DNA of 13,145 nucleotides from VFMC01 sp031404435 (GCA_031404435.1 JANNHO010000377.1:1-13145), one strand, 5' to 3'. Shown: positions 1 through 7,127, numbered from the stretch's first letter. Notes: a model not told the origin generated them from the sequence alone. A program made the numbers and translations.

Positions 1-1
1 G

Positions 2-103
2 ACGGCAACCACAGCGCTCCTTGTCAGCCACGATGCGACCGAAGCCGCCGCGCTGGCCGACCGCGTCGTCATGCTCACGTCACTCAACGGGCCTGCGCCG
101 TAA
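2..103 (+). CDS. ABC transporter ATP-binding protein, C-terminal fragment
   Basis: Only the last 33 codons are inside the window; the frame enters at the left edge and stops at TAA 101-103. The peptide begins TATALLVSHDATEAAALADRV. The segment LLVSHDATEAAALADRVVML is the end of an ABC ATPase: a hydrophobic strand, the H-switch histidine followed by Asp, then an E-A-x-x-L-A-D-R-V helix. This form is common in nitrate/taurine/thiamine-type importer ATPases, so an importer is likely, but the substrate cannot be read from the tail. Its stop codon lies inside the candidate promoter of the next gene. Confidence 0.75.
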   Translation, partial: TATTALLVSHDATEAAALADRVVMLTSLNGPAP

Positions 104-106
104 CCT
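101..106 (+). promoter_or_regulatory. Candidate -10 element for a leaderless transcript
   Basis: TAACCT fits the actinobacterial TANNNT -10 pattern and ends 7 bases before the ATG at 114. That would place the transcription start at or next to the start codon. No Shine-Dalgarno sequence precedes this ATG, which agrees with a leaderless mRNA. No convincing -35 box is visible. The hexamer also contains the stop codon of the preceding ATPase, so chance occurrence is possible. Confidence 0.35.
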
Positions 107-113
107 CTCGCCG

Positions 114-1181
114 ATGAACGACAACCCGCGAACACCGTTGCGCATCGGATTTCTCGGTGCGGGCCTGATCGCCGCATACCACTCCAAGAGCCTCCGCCGC
201 AGCGGTATCGAGACGAGCGTCGGCGTGGCCCGGGCCGGCGTGTTCGACTTCGACCTGGCGCGCACCGAGGCGTTCGCCGCCGTATCGGGGCACACCGTGT
301 GCACCGGCGAGGACGAGGTGCTCGAAACGTGCGATGCCGTGTACATCTGCACATGGACCAACGCTCACCCCCGCCAGGTAGCCAAGGCGCTCGAGCGCAG
401 GCTGGCGATCTTCTGCGAGAAACCCCTCGCGGTCAACCTGGCCATTGCCACGGAGATGACGGCAGCGGTCGAGCGGGCCGGGGTGGTCAACCAGGTCGGC
501 CTGGTGCTGCGCCGCTCGGCCGCGTACAACTGGGCCAAGCAACTCATCGACGATCCGGCGGCGGGACGGGTGATGGCGGTGGTGTTCCGCGACGACCAGT
601 TCATCCCGGTCCAAGGCCACTATGCCTCCACGTGGCGGGCCGATCGCACCCTCGTTGGAGCGGGAACGCTGTTGGAACACAGCATCCACGACGTCGACAT
701 GTTGCGGTTCCTCGTCGGTGACATCACCCGCGTGAGCGCGAACACCGCCAACTTCCACGGCCACGATGGAATCGAAGACGTAGCGACCGCAGCCGTCACG
801 TTCGCCAATGGGGCCTTGGGAACCCTCACCAGCATCTGGCACGACAACCTGGCACGGCCGAGCCTGCGCCGAGTGGAGGTGTTCTGTGAGCGCCGCCACG
901 TCGTCATCGAAGGTGACGACTGGACCGGGCCGGTGCACTGGACCGACGCCGACGGCACCACCGGTTCGCTCGGCGGCCCTCTCGGCGAGGCGGAGATCGT
1001 CGCCGCGTCGATGGGTGCGCTCGACGGCACGTCGAACCCCGACGAAGCCTTTGTCCGCAGCGTGATCGACGGGCGCCCGGCCACGCCGGACTTCGCCACC
1101 GCGCTCGCCGCTCACCGGGTGGTCGATGCGATGTATCGCTCGGCGCTGTCGAGTGGCGACTCGGTGGTTGTCGATGCCTGA
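114..1181 (+). CDS. Gfo/Idh/MocA-family NAD(P)-dependent oxidoreductase
   Basis: This 355-residue protein has the two-domain layout and usual length of the glucose-fructose oxidoreductase / inositol dehydrogenase family. It starts with a Rossmann nucleotide-binding motif (IGFLGAGLIA, residues 11-20, then a His at 23). The family EKP motif is at 102-104 (FCEKPLAVN). The catalytic-region signature GTLLEHSIHDVDMLRFL is at 184-200, with His192 and Asp195 in the place of the usual active-site pair. Family members oxidise or reduce sugars, inositols or related polyols with NAD(P); the substrate here cannot be inferred. The frame is open further upstream to 21, but ATG 114 puts the Rossmann motif at the normal distance from the N-terminus. 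The last 8 bases overlap the next gene, suggesting co-translation. Confidence 0.9.
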   Translation: MNDNPRTPLRIGFLGAGLIAAYHSKSLRRSGIETSVGVARAGVFDFDLARTEAFAAVSGHTVCTGEDEVLETCDAVYICTWTNAHPRQVAKALERRLAIFCEKPLAVNLAIATEMTAAVERAGVVNQVGLVLRRSAAYNWAKQLIDDPAAGRVMAVVFRDDQFIPVQGHYASTWRADRTLVGAGTLLEHSIHDVDMLRFLVGDITRVSANTANFHGHDGIEDVATAAVTFANGALGTLTSIWHDNLARPSLRRVEVFCERRHVVIEGDDWTGPVHWTDADGTTGSLGGPLGEAEIVAASMGALDGTSNPDEAFVRSVIDGRPATPDFATALAAHRVVDAMYRSALSSGDSVVVDA

Positions 1182-1641
1182 CAACGTGTGGCATGCCGTC
1201 GAAATCAGCGCAGCCGACACGCATCCCTTGCGGCTGGTCGTGCTGCGCGCCGGTACGCCGACCACCGATGTGCGTTTCCACGAAGACGACTGGCCGGGCG
1301 CGTTCCATCTCGGCGTGTTCGATGACGGCACGCTGGTTGGCACGAGCACGTGGATCCCCCGCGAGTGTGCCGGTCGGGCGGAGGTCGCTGCCGCGCAACT
1401 GCGCGGCATGGCCACCCTCACCAGCCACCACGGGCGCGGGGTTGGCTCGGCGCTCATCGTCGCGGGCATTGCGCGGGCCGCTCACGGGGGCGCGCAGTTC
1501 GTATGGGCCAATGCCCGCGACTCGGCGCTCGGGTTCTATTTGGCCCACGGCTTCGCCGTCGACGGCGACGGCTTCGTCGACGCGGTCACCGGACTGCCCC
1601 ACCATCGCGTCGTCAGCGCTGATTTCCGTTCTGTGACGTAG
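1174..1641 (+). CDS. GNAT-family N-acetyltransferase
   Basis: This 155-residue protein would transfer an acetyl group from acetyl-CoA to an unidentified amine. Motif A is clear at residues 75-94: a QLRGMATL strand, then the pyrophosphate loop HHGRGVGSAL (R/Q-x-x-G-x-G type). Motif B follows at 111-131, with WANARDSALGFYLAHGFAV, in which A-x-x-F-Y-x-x-x-G-F is typical of the fold. The N-terminal part (FHLGVFDDGTLVGTSTW, 44-60) matches the first strands that cross the acetyl-CoA cleft. ATG 1174 overlaps the oxidoreductase gene by 8 bases and is preferred over an open extension to 1126, which adds an arginine-rich stretch with no family match. The neighbours give no clue to the substrate. Confidence 0.88.
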   Translation: MPDNVWHAVEISAADTHPLRLVVLRAGTPTTDVRFHEDDWPGAFHLGVFDDGTLVGTSTWIPRECAGRAEVAAAQLRGMATLTSHHGRGVGSALIVAGIARAAHGGAQFVWANARDSALGFYLAHGFAVDGDGFVDAVTGLPHHRVVSADFRSVT

Positions 1642-1659
1642 GCGGCCTGACAGTGCGCC

Positions 1660-1932
1660 ATGTCACTTGCCGATGCCGAACTGCTCCGCAGCCGAGCCAT
1701 TCGCCTCCGAGCGTTCGGTGCGTTCCTGCGCTCCTGCGACGCGGCCAGTCTGTACCTCCGCAGCGACCTGAACACCTGGGCGGGGCCCACACCGCAGCAC
1801 TGTTTCGATGAGCTGACCACATTCCGCGCCGACCTGCGGCGGATGCACGACGACCTCGTCAACATGGCGATCAGGCTCGAGCGAGACGCAGAGACCGCTG
1901 CCGCGGCAGCGCTCGTCCCGGCGACGCGTTGA
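1660..1932 (+). CDS. WXG100-like (ESAT-6-type) small helical protein
   Basis: This 90-residue protein is predicted as a helical hairpin. It has a first helix of about residues 3-35, a turn with the exact motif W40-A-G42 followed by P43, and a second helix from about 45 to 82 with regular leucine/methionine/alanine spacing. Length, motif position and two-helix layout agree with the WXG100 family, whose members form dimers and are often exported by type VII (ESX) systems. The C-terminal YxxxD/E export signal is absent: there is no Tyr in the second helix. No ecc secretion genes are in the window, so export is not shown. The stop is one base before the next start, so the two genes are almost certainly co-expressed. 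No Shine-Dalgarno precedes ATG 1660. Confidence 0.65.
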   Translation: MSLADAELLRSRAIRLRAFGAFLRSCDAASLYLRSDLNTWAGPTPQHCFDELTTFRADLRRMHDDLVNMAIRLERDAETAAAAALVPATR

Positions 1933-1933
1933 C

Positions 1934-3769
1934 ATGCCGTATATGGGATTCGACCGCGAGAACCTCGAGGCGCTGCGCACCGCGATGCGACGGGCCAACG
2001 AGCAGTTGGGCAGCCAATCGTGCTGCGACCCGCTCGCCATGACTGCGACTCACACGGTGAGCAAGGTGCAGGCCGCGTTGCAGCTCACGTGGCTACCGGT
2101 CCTCGATGGGATCCTGCAGTGCATGGCAATGGAGTCCCGCGTCCCCGTCCGGATCGGCGCCGACGATCTGCAGCCGGTTTGGCTGGCGTCACGTCAGGAG
2201 ATGGGCTGGCAGATCGTCACCGATCCCATGCAGCCGCTCACGGTCTCGATCGCGCAGGCGACCGCACTCGGTGAATCACTCGCCGATGGCGACCTTGAAG
2301 AACTGCTCGATACCGAAGCGGAACTGATATGGCTCGCCGGCGTGCTGGCGATCATCGCCGATGAACCTGCGCTCACCGTCGCGTTCCGCAACGCCTTCGA
2401 CGGTGACGAACCGTGGGCCGAGTTGTTCGCCCGGATCGGGGGCGCTCACGGGGACGCAGGCCAGCACCTGGCCTTCAATCCGGGCACGATCGAGGACCAG
2501 CAGCGGTTGGAACTACTCGAACAACTGATCGGCAGCCTTACGATGACCTACGCGTCGGGGCCCCACACCGGTCGTACCGGTTTCTACCCGACTGTGATCA
2601 CCCTCGTCGAGCCGTACACGGCGGCGTTGATCGTCGCCCACATCTCGCTCACCCCACAGATGCTGGTGGCAGCCAGCACCGACATCTTGTCGCGGTGGTA
2701 CGAAGGATTCCCCGACCGCTTCGTGTACCCCGATCTCGCCGGGCCGGGCCCGAACACGGCCGACATCCTGTTCGCCGCCCTGGCCGCCGATCCGCCTGCG
2801 GCCACTGCGTTCCTGCTCCGCATCAGCGATCAACCGGGACTCCTGCTGCGCACGGCCCACGACGACGGCAACGTCGAGCTGCTCCTCATCGCAGGCACCA
2901 ACCCGGGTCATGTCAGCGCTGCGCTGGCCGGCCAGATCCTGGTTCCCCTGATCGAAACGATCGGAGCCTGGTCGGTCGGTTCTCTGGGAACCGCACCACG
3001 AGGCGAAGACCTCGCACCGCTCATGGGGTCTGTGGTCGCGCCGTGGTTGCTGCAGTTCGGCCCCCGAGCTGAAGAGTTTGGCTGGCGCAAGGACCAAGGT
3101 GATCTCGTGCTGAGCTGGTTGCTCGCTAACGGTGCTGCGGCCAACCTTGCTGCGGGCATCGCTGGCTGGCACGACCGTCTCGCCTCGGAACCGTTGATCC
3201 GCGACAACGGGACGCTTGACATCGTCGCGTTGAACGAGATGCTCGAGATGTTCATGCAACTCGAAAGAGCCGTTCGCGACTCCGAGGTCAGTCGCGCCGC
3301 GGCCGACAGGATTCTGGCCGATGCGATCTTCTACCTCGCCGTGACCCTGCTGCCCAACGCTGCGCGCGGGTCGGTGGTGGTTGGGATTGCCGCCGATGTC
3401 GCAATGTCGGCCGCGGCGCCGGCGATCCGGTCGTGGACGGAGGACCAGGGTTGGGTGCCCCCGAACGAAGCAGACGCACGCTCTGCGGCCCAATCCAAAT
3501 TTGGTAGCCGGGTCGCCGACATCGCTGTGCTGTCCGTGCTGGGTGCCGTCGGGCAGCTCATCGATTCCGGCAAGCTCCCCCCCGAGGTACTCGACCGGCT
3601 CGACCTGAGCAACCCCGCCGGATGCGTCGCGACCGAGACTGCCGACCGGCTCGTCGAGTTTGGCTACAGCCTCGAACCCGACCTCGATCCGCAGACGTTC
3701 ACATCGGTGATGCTGATCATCGAAGCCGTTGCCGGGCCCGTCGCGGTGACCTCCGACCTGTGTGGCTGA
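1934..3769 (+). CDS. Large protein of unknown function paired with WXG100-like protein
   Basis: This 611-residue protein is not one I can assign. The first ~60 residues (GFDRENLEALRTAMRRANEQ onward) read as amphipathic helices like the N-termini of WXG100/LXG-type proteins. The rest is rich in Ala, Leu and acidic residues and appears mostly helical. Hydrophobic stretches occur near 222-248 and 462-495; the latter alternates Ala/Val/Gly and could be membrane-associated or simply buried. I see no nuclease, ADP-ribosyltransferase, peptidase or other catalytic motif, and no signal peptide. The start is either ATG 1934 or ATG 1943; the second gives the MGFD N-terminus common in such proteins. Actinobacterial uncharacterised families that accompany WXG100 proteins (DUF6571-like) are a possible match, at low confidence. 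The one-base gap to the WXG gene implies translational coupling. Confidence 0.6.
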   Translation: MPYMGFDRENLEALRTAMRRANEQLGSQSCCDPLAMTATHTVSKVQAALQLTWLPVLDGILQCMAMESRVPVRIGADDLQPVWLASRQEMGWQIVTDPMQPLTVSIAQATALGESLADGDLEELLDTEAELIWLAGVLAIIADEPALTVAFRNAFDGDEPWAELFARIGGAHGDAGQHLAFNPGTIEDQQRLELLEQLIGSLTMTYASGPHTGRTGFYPTVITLVEPYTAALIVAHISLTPQMLVAASTDILSRWYEGFPDRFVYPDLAGPGPNTADILFAALAADPPAATAFLLRISDQPGLLLRTAHDDGNVELLLIAGTNPGHVSAALAGQILVPLIETIGAWSVGSLGTAPRGEDLAPLMGSVVAPWLLQFGPRAEEFGWRKDQGDLVLSWLLANGAAANLAAGIAGWHDRLASEPLIRDNGTLDIVALNEMLEMFMQLERAVRDSEVSRAAADRILADAIFYLAVTLLPNAARGSVVVGIAADVAMSAAAPAIRSWTEDQGWVPPNEADARSAAQSKFGSRVADIAVLSVLGAVGQLIDSGKLPPEVLDRLDLSNPAGCVATETADRLVEFGYSLEPDLDPQTFTSVMLIIEAVAGPVAVTSDLCG

Positions 3770-3801
3770 ACAGGACGGGCTGAACTGGGAGGGTACGGGG
3801 G

Positions 3802-4467
3802 TCAGGCGAAGATGTTGGCGGCGGGGAGACCGGGGATCTCGGTTCGGCCGATCAGCCATGCCAGCCGGGCGCGTTCCGGCGCGGCCAGTGCCTCCGGCGG
3901 GAGTTCCGTCATGCCCATCGGGCGGCGGCTCGACCACAGCATCATCATCCGTCCTAGTTCCAGGCGGACGTACTCGGCCGGCCACTGCTCGAAGCCATAG
4001 CTGCCACCGGGCCACGTGCCGAGGTCGACGTGGTGCACCTCGGTCTCACGCCAGCGTCGAAACGGGAGGTCGGTCGTGGCGACGGCACCGGCGAATGTTC
4101 GAGCGGTACCGGCCCATCCGCGATCGGTGGTCGCCGCCCAGCACGCATGCAGCGCCTCAATCGATTCGACGAGATCGGCCAACTGCTCATGCGCACCCCG
4201 TTGCGCGTCACGTTCGATCTCACCGGAGCGCTGTTCGAGACCGCCCGGGTATTGGTCGACGACCTCGCCGGCTTCGGCTGCGGCGATCATCCGCACATGG
4301 CTGTCGGCGTTGCGCGCCAGGTGGGCGAGCACATGCCCAATCGTCCAACCGGGCAGGAGCGACGCGGCGCTGATATCGGCGTCGGTGATGGTGGCAATTG
4401 CCGCGACCAAGCGCCGGTGCGCTTCCGTGGCGCCCCGCAGGTCGCGGGAGATGTCGGTTTCGGTCAT
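3802..4467 (-). CDS. Maleylpyruvate isomerase-family mycothiol-dependent protein (DinB-like)
   Basis: This 221-residue protein resembles the mycothiol-dependent maleylpyruvate isomerase N-terminal domain (MDMPI_N, DinB-like four-helix bundle). The first metal-ligand region is LLPGWTIGHVLAHLARNAD (residues 37-55), with His49 at the expected ligand position. The second is RRWRETEVHHVDLG (137-150), with Glu141 and His145 spaced four apart as in the E-x-x-x-H pair of the characterised enzyme. All three ligands are therefore present and a divalent metal site is likely. Many family members are not isomerases, and the thiol substrate chemistry is unknown here. ATG 4467 is chosen over an open extension to 4515 because a TANNNT element lies just upstream and the extension would run into the divergent gnd start. 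It converges on the 611-residue gene with 32 bases between stops. Confidence 0.85.
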   Translation of the reverse strand: MTETDISRDLRGATEAHRRLVAAIATITDADISAASLLPGWTIGHVLAHLARNADSHVRMIAAAEAGEVVDQYPGGLEQRSGEIERDAQRGAHEQLADLVESIEALHACWAATTDRGWAGTARTFAGAVATTDLPFRRWRETEVHHVDLGTWPGGSYGFEQWPAEYVRLELGRMMMLWSSRRPMGMTELPPEALAAPERARLAWLIGRTEIPGLPAANIFA

Positions 4468-4473
4468 GGCGAG

Positions 4474-4479
4474 AAGATA
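4474..4479 (-). promoter_or_regulatory. Candidate -10 element for a leaderless transcript
   Basis: Read on the minus strand this is TATCTT, ending exactly 6 bases before the ATG at 4467. That is the spacing expected if transcription starts on the start codon. A TTGCCA hexamer resembling a -35 box lies 15 bases upstream, shorter than the ideal 17. There is no Shine-Dalgarno sequence for this gene. The promoter lies wholly in the 42-base gap shared with the divergent gnd gene. Confidence 0.45.
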
Positions 4480-4509
4480 ACCGCACCCGGAACGTGGCAA
4501 CCTGCGTGC

Positions 4510-5547
4510 ATGCAACTGGCAATGATCGGACTTGGACGGATGGGTGCCAACATGGCACGGCGGCTACAGCGAGGTGGCCACAACGTCGTCGTCTACGACG
4601 TCAACCCGGCGGCGATCAGGACGATGACCGACGAGGGCTTCGGCGGTGCCGGATCGTTGGACGAGCTGGTCGCCGGCCTGCAGGCCCCACGCAACATCTG
4701 GATCATGGTGCCGGCGGCGTTCGTGGGGGCCACCGTCGACCGTCTGGCCCCGCTGCTCGAGTCAGGTGACGCAATCATCGACGGTGGCAACAGCTGGTAC
4801 CACGACGACGTCGACCGGTCCGCGCCGCTCGCCGCGGAAGGTGTGCACTACCTCGACGTTGGCACGAGCGGTGGGGTGTTCGGCTTGGACCGCGGCTATT
4901 GCCTGATGGTCGGCGGCGATTCCGGTGCGGTCGAACGGCTGGAACCGATCTTCGACTGCCTGGCACCCGGGATCGAAACGGCCGAGCGCACACCTGGGCG
5001 TGACGGCCCGCCGGCGACAGCCGAACGCGGGTGGTTGCACTGCGGGCCGAGTGGTGCCGGCCACTTCGTCAAGATGGTCCACAACGGAATCGAGTACGGG
5101 CTGATGGCGGCGTACGCCGAAGGACTGAACGTGCTCGCCAAGGCCAACATCGGTAGCGAATCGCACGCCAGCGATGCCGAAACCGCTCCGCTCACCCATC
5201 CGCAGTACTACCAGTACGACTTCGATCTCGGGGCGATCACCGAGCTGTGGCGGCGCGGCAGCGTGGTGTCGAGCTGGCTGCTCGATCTCACCGCGACTGC
5301 GCTTGTCGCCGACCCCGCACTCGATGGCTTTGCGGGCCGAGTCAGCGACAGCGGCGAGGGACGGTGGACGATTCATGCCGCGGTCGACGAGGGGGTGCCG
5401 GTGCCAACGCTCGCCTCTGCCCTGTGGGACCGGTTCTCCTCCCGTGACCGCGGCGACGTCGCCCACAAGGTGCTGTCGGCGATGCGTGCCCAGTTCGGCG
5501 GCCATGTCGAGCACCCGGCGGCGACTCCGGTCAAGGCCAAGCCATGA
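4510..5547 (+). CDS. gnd: 6-phosphogluconate dehydrogenase, decarboxylating (short GndA type)
   Basis: This enzyme converts 6-phosphogluconate to ribulose 5-phosphate and CO2, the second dehydrogenase of the oxidative pentose phosphate pathway. The 345-residue length fits the short bacterial class rather than the ~470-residue enteric class. The Rossmann motif MIGLGRMGANMARRL is at 5-19. The strand after it ends VVVYDVN, with Asp30 where NADP-dependent enzymes usually carry Asn-Arg-Thr, so a preference for NAD is inferred. Substrate and catalytic motifs are present: GTSGG (118-122), GAGHFVKMVHNGIEYG (182-197) with catalytic Lys188 and Asn192, and GEGRWT (282-287). ATG 4510 begins directly at the Rossmann strand; the frame is open upstream to 4030 but that part is antisense to the divergent gene. 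It overlaps zwf by 4 bases (ATGA). Confidence 0.95.
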   Translation: MQLAMIGLGRMGANMARRLQRGGHNVVVYDVNPAAIRTMTDEGFGGAGSLDELVAGLQAPRNIWIMVPAAFVGATVDRLAPLLESGDAIIDGGNSWYHDDVDRSAPLAAEGVHYLDVGTSGGVFGLDRGYCLMVGGDSGAVERLEPIFDCLAPGIETAERTPGRDGPPATAERGWLHCGPSGAGHFVKMVHNGIEYGLMAAYAEGLNVLAKANIGSESHASDAETAPLTHPQYYQYDFDLGAITELWRRGSVVSSWLLDLTATALVADPALDGFAGRVSDSGEGRWTIHAAVDEGVPVPTLASALWDRFSSRDRGDVAHKVLSAMRAQFGGHVEHPAATPVKAKP

Positions 5548-6941
5548 TCGCCGCTTCGCAACCAGTTGCCGATGCCCTGGTGCTGTTCGGTGCCACCGGC
5601 GACCTGGCCAAGCGCAAGCTGTTCGCGGCGCTGTACCACCTGGAACAGCGCGGGGTGTTGAAGGTGCCGGTGATCGGGGTGGCCCGCAGCGACTGGACCG
5701 ACGCCGGTTTCTGCGAGCATGCCCGCGAAGCGATCGCCGAAGCGGTTCCCGACGCCGACACCGCAGTCATCGCGACCCTGCTGGAGCGGCTTGATCTGGT
5801 GCAGGGCGACTACGCCGATCCCGCCACATGGGAGACGTTGCGTTCCACCCTCGACCGCCACTCCAGCTTGAACGCCGTGTTCTACATGGCGATCCCGCCG
5901 TCGATGTTCCCGACGGTGGCCGAGTCGCTGGCTTCGGTCGGGCTCAACGAGCGGGGGCGGATCGTGGTCGAGAAACCGTTTGGGCGTGACGTGACCAGTG
6001 CCCGCGAGTTGAACGACACGCTGCAATCGGTGTTCCCCGAAGAGCGGATCTTTCGCATCGACCACTATCTCGGCAAGGAGAGCGTCGAGGACCTGCTGGT
6101 TTTCCGGTTCTCGAACACCCTGCTCGAACCCGTGTGGAACCGGAACTACGTGCGCAGCGTGCAGATCACGATGAGCGAGACGATCGGGGTGGAGGGCCGG
6201 GGCAGCTTCTACGACAGCGTCGGGTCGATCCGAGATGTACTCCAGAACCACCTCCTGCAGGTCGCTGCGCTGGTGGCGATGGAGCCACCGGTCGGGCCGG
6301 AGGCCGGCTACCTGCAGGACGAAAAGGCCAAGGTGTTCGCCGCGATGAAGGCCATCGATCCGGCCAACCTGGTGCGCGGTCAGTACGTCGGCTACCGCGA
6401 CGAGGAGGGTGTTGCGGCAGATTCGCAGACCGACACGTTTACTGCGGTGCGGCTGGAGATCGAGTCGTGGCGGTGGGCCGGGGTGCCGTGGTACGTGCGC
6501 TGCGGCAAAGCACTGACCGAGTCGGCCACCGAGGTGGTAGTCGAGTTCCGCGAGCCGCCGAGCCTGCTGTTCGACGAAGCGGGAGGCCCCGCGCCGCACC
6601 GCAACCTGGTGCGGTTCCGCCTCGGCAAGCACGACGGGGTGACGTTCACCGTGCAGGCCAAGACCCCTGGGCCGCACCTCGACAGCCAGAACGTCGATCT
6701 GTCGGTCGATTTCGCGGCTGCCCTTGGCGTGCGCCGCGAGGCCTACGAGCGCCTCCTCGACGACGCGCTCGCCGGTCTGCCCCGCCGATTCGCTCGCGAG
6801 GACGTGGTCGAGCAGACATGGCGGGTCGTGCAACCGGCTCTCGACACCCCCGGCCCGGTGCACCCATACTTTCGTGGGTCATGGGGTCCGGCGGAAGCCA
6901 ACCGGATTCTCTGCGGCGACCACTGGTTCGATCCAGCCTGA
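5544..6941 (+). CDS. zwf: Glucose-6-phosphate 1-dehydrogenase
   Basis: This enzyme oxidises glucose 6-phosphate to 6-phosphogluconolactone, feeding the Gnd reaction encoded just upstream. The 465-residue protein has the nucleotide-binding motif LFGATGDLAKRKLFAALY at 14-31, EKPFG at 143-147, and the active-site signature RIDHYLGKE at 171-179 with the substrate-binding His174. The second conserved histidine lies in QNHLLQ (234-239, His236). The length is slightly short of the usual ~480-510, but the C-terminus (from Trp-Gly-Pro to the end) is normal, so it is intact. The start overlaps the gnd stop in ATGA, with a weak AAGG about 10 bases upstream. Neither 6-phosphogluconolactonase (pgl) nor opcA follows, unlike the common actinobacterial tkt-tal-zwf-opcA-pgl arrangement; the lactonase must be elsewhere or spontaneous. 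Confidence 0.96.
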   Translation: MIAASQPVADALVLFGATGDLAKRKLFAALYHLEQRGVLKVPVIGVARSDWTDAGFCEHAREAIAEAVPDADTAVIATLLERLDLVQGDYADPATWETLRSTLDRHSSLNAVFYMAIPPSMFPTVAESLASVGLNERGRIVVEKPFGRDVTSARELNDTLQSVFPEERIFRIDHYLGKESVEDLLVFRFSNTLLEPVWNRNYVRSVQITMSETIGVEGRGSFYDSVGSIRDVLQNHLLQVAALVAMEPPVGPEAGYLQDEKAKVFAAMKAIDPANLVRGQYVGYRDEEGVAADSQTDTFTAVRLEIESWRWAGVPWYVRCGKALTESATEVVVEFREPPSLLFDEAGGPAPHRNLVRFRLGKHDGVTFTVQAKTPGPHLDSQNVDLSVDFAAALGVRREAYERLLDDALAGLPRRFAREDVVEQTWRVVQPALDTPGPVHPYFRGSWGPAEANRILCGDHWFDPA

Positions 6942-6963
6942 CCCGGCGACCGCGCCGACAGTG

Positions 6964-7040
6964 TCTCTTTTCAGGATCGACAACTGCAGTTGACAGTTTT
7001 CGAGAAAGTGACAACTACAGCTGTCGATCCTCAAGAAAGA
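6964..7040. repeat. 77-base imperfect palindrome with nested repeats
   Basis: Bases 6964-7000 pair with 7004-7040 around a centre at 7002. By direct comparison 29 of 37 positions are complementary, and two of the eight mismatches are T-G. The longest perfect arm is AGGATCGACA (6973-6982) with TGTCGATCCT (7022-7031). Nested inside are a perfect 12-base palindrome, CAACTGCAGTTG (6981-6992), and two direct copies of GACAACTNCAG at 6979-6989 and 7010-7020, which start 31 bases apart. Local base composition is AT-richer than the surrounding genes. It sits 22 bases after zwf and 87 before the helix-turn-helix gene. No T-run follows either arm, so it is not an ordinary terminator. An operator or a small mobile or repetitive palindromic element are the main options. 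Confidence 0.8.
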
Positions 7041-7074
7041 CTGCACCGACGCGACCGGCAACACCGGCCCGCCC

Positions 7075-7106
7075 GGCGAACCGTGCGACCGGCGAACCTT
7101 GTGACA
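7075..7106. repeat. Tandem 16-base direct repeat upstream of HTH gene
   Basis: Two adjacent copies, GGCGAACCGTGCGACC (7075-7090) and GGCGAACCTTGTGACA (7091-7106), match at 13 of 16 positions. The second copy ends 9 bases before the candidate -10 element of the helix-turn-helix gene, where an activator or repressor site would be expected. It could be an operator for that gene's own product, but no binding evidence exists. Confidence 0.55.
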
Positions 7107-7115
7107 CCCCGCGCG

Positions 7116-7121
7116 TACCGT
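7116..7121 (+). promoter_or_regulatory. Candidate -10 element for HTH gene (leaderless)
   Basis: TACCGT fits TANNNT and ends 6 bases before ATG 7128, the spacing that puts the transcription start on the start codon. No Shine-Dalgarno sequence is present. A recognisable -35 box is missing; the tandem 16-base repeat occupies that region, which would suit a promoter that depends on a bound regulator. Confidence 0.35.
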
Positions 7122-7127
7122 TCGGCC

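Noticed and set aside
84..1469. 461-codon open frame on the minus strand
   Set aside because: It lies antisense to the oxidoreductase and acetyltransferase genes, both of which carry full family motifs. The translation is Arg/His/Pro-rich with no recognisable domain, as expected for a shadow frame in high-GC DNA.
1934..3769. Polymorphic toxin or secreted enzyme domain in the 611-residue protein
   Set aside because: I looked for nuclease, deaminase, ADP-ribosyltransferase and peptidase motifs in the C-terminal part and saw none. No immunity-like small gene follows; the next gene is on the opposite strand and belongs to a metal-binding isomerase-like family.
2513..4015. 500-codon open frame on the minus strand
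   Set aside because: It crosses the 611-residue gene and the end of the maleylpyruvate isomerase-family gene in another frame. Composition is Arg/Gly/Asp-rich without motifs, and it would destroy two better supported genes.
5373..6863. 496-codon open frame on the minus strand
   Set aside because: It is antisense to the unmistakable zwf gene; the long frame is a by-product of codon bias.
6990..6995. Perfect TTGACA hexamer as a -35 box
   Set aside because: No TANNNT hexamer lies 16-18 bases downstream, and the hexamer is part of the palindrome. It is better explained as part of the repeat.
6964..7040. Palindrome as a rho-independent terminator of zwf
   Set aside because: The stem is interrupted and not GC-rich, and neither end is followed by a run of T (the right side continues CAAGAAAGACTG). 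Ordinary terminator function is unlikely.
6990..7127. 46-codon N-terminal extension of the HTH protein
   Set aside because: The extension is encoded by the palindrome and tandem repeat, is Arg-rich without structure, and bypasses a better ATG at 7128 with a candidate promoter.
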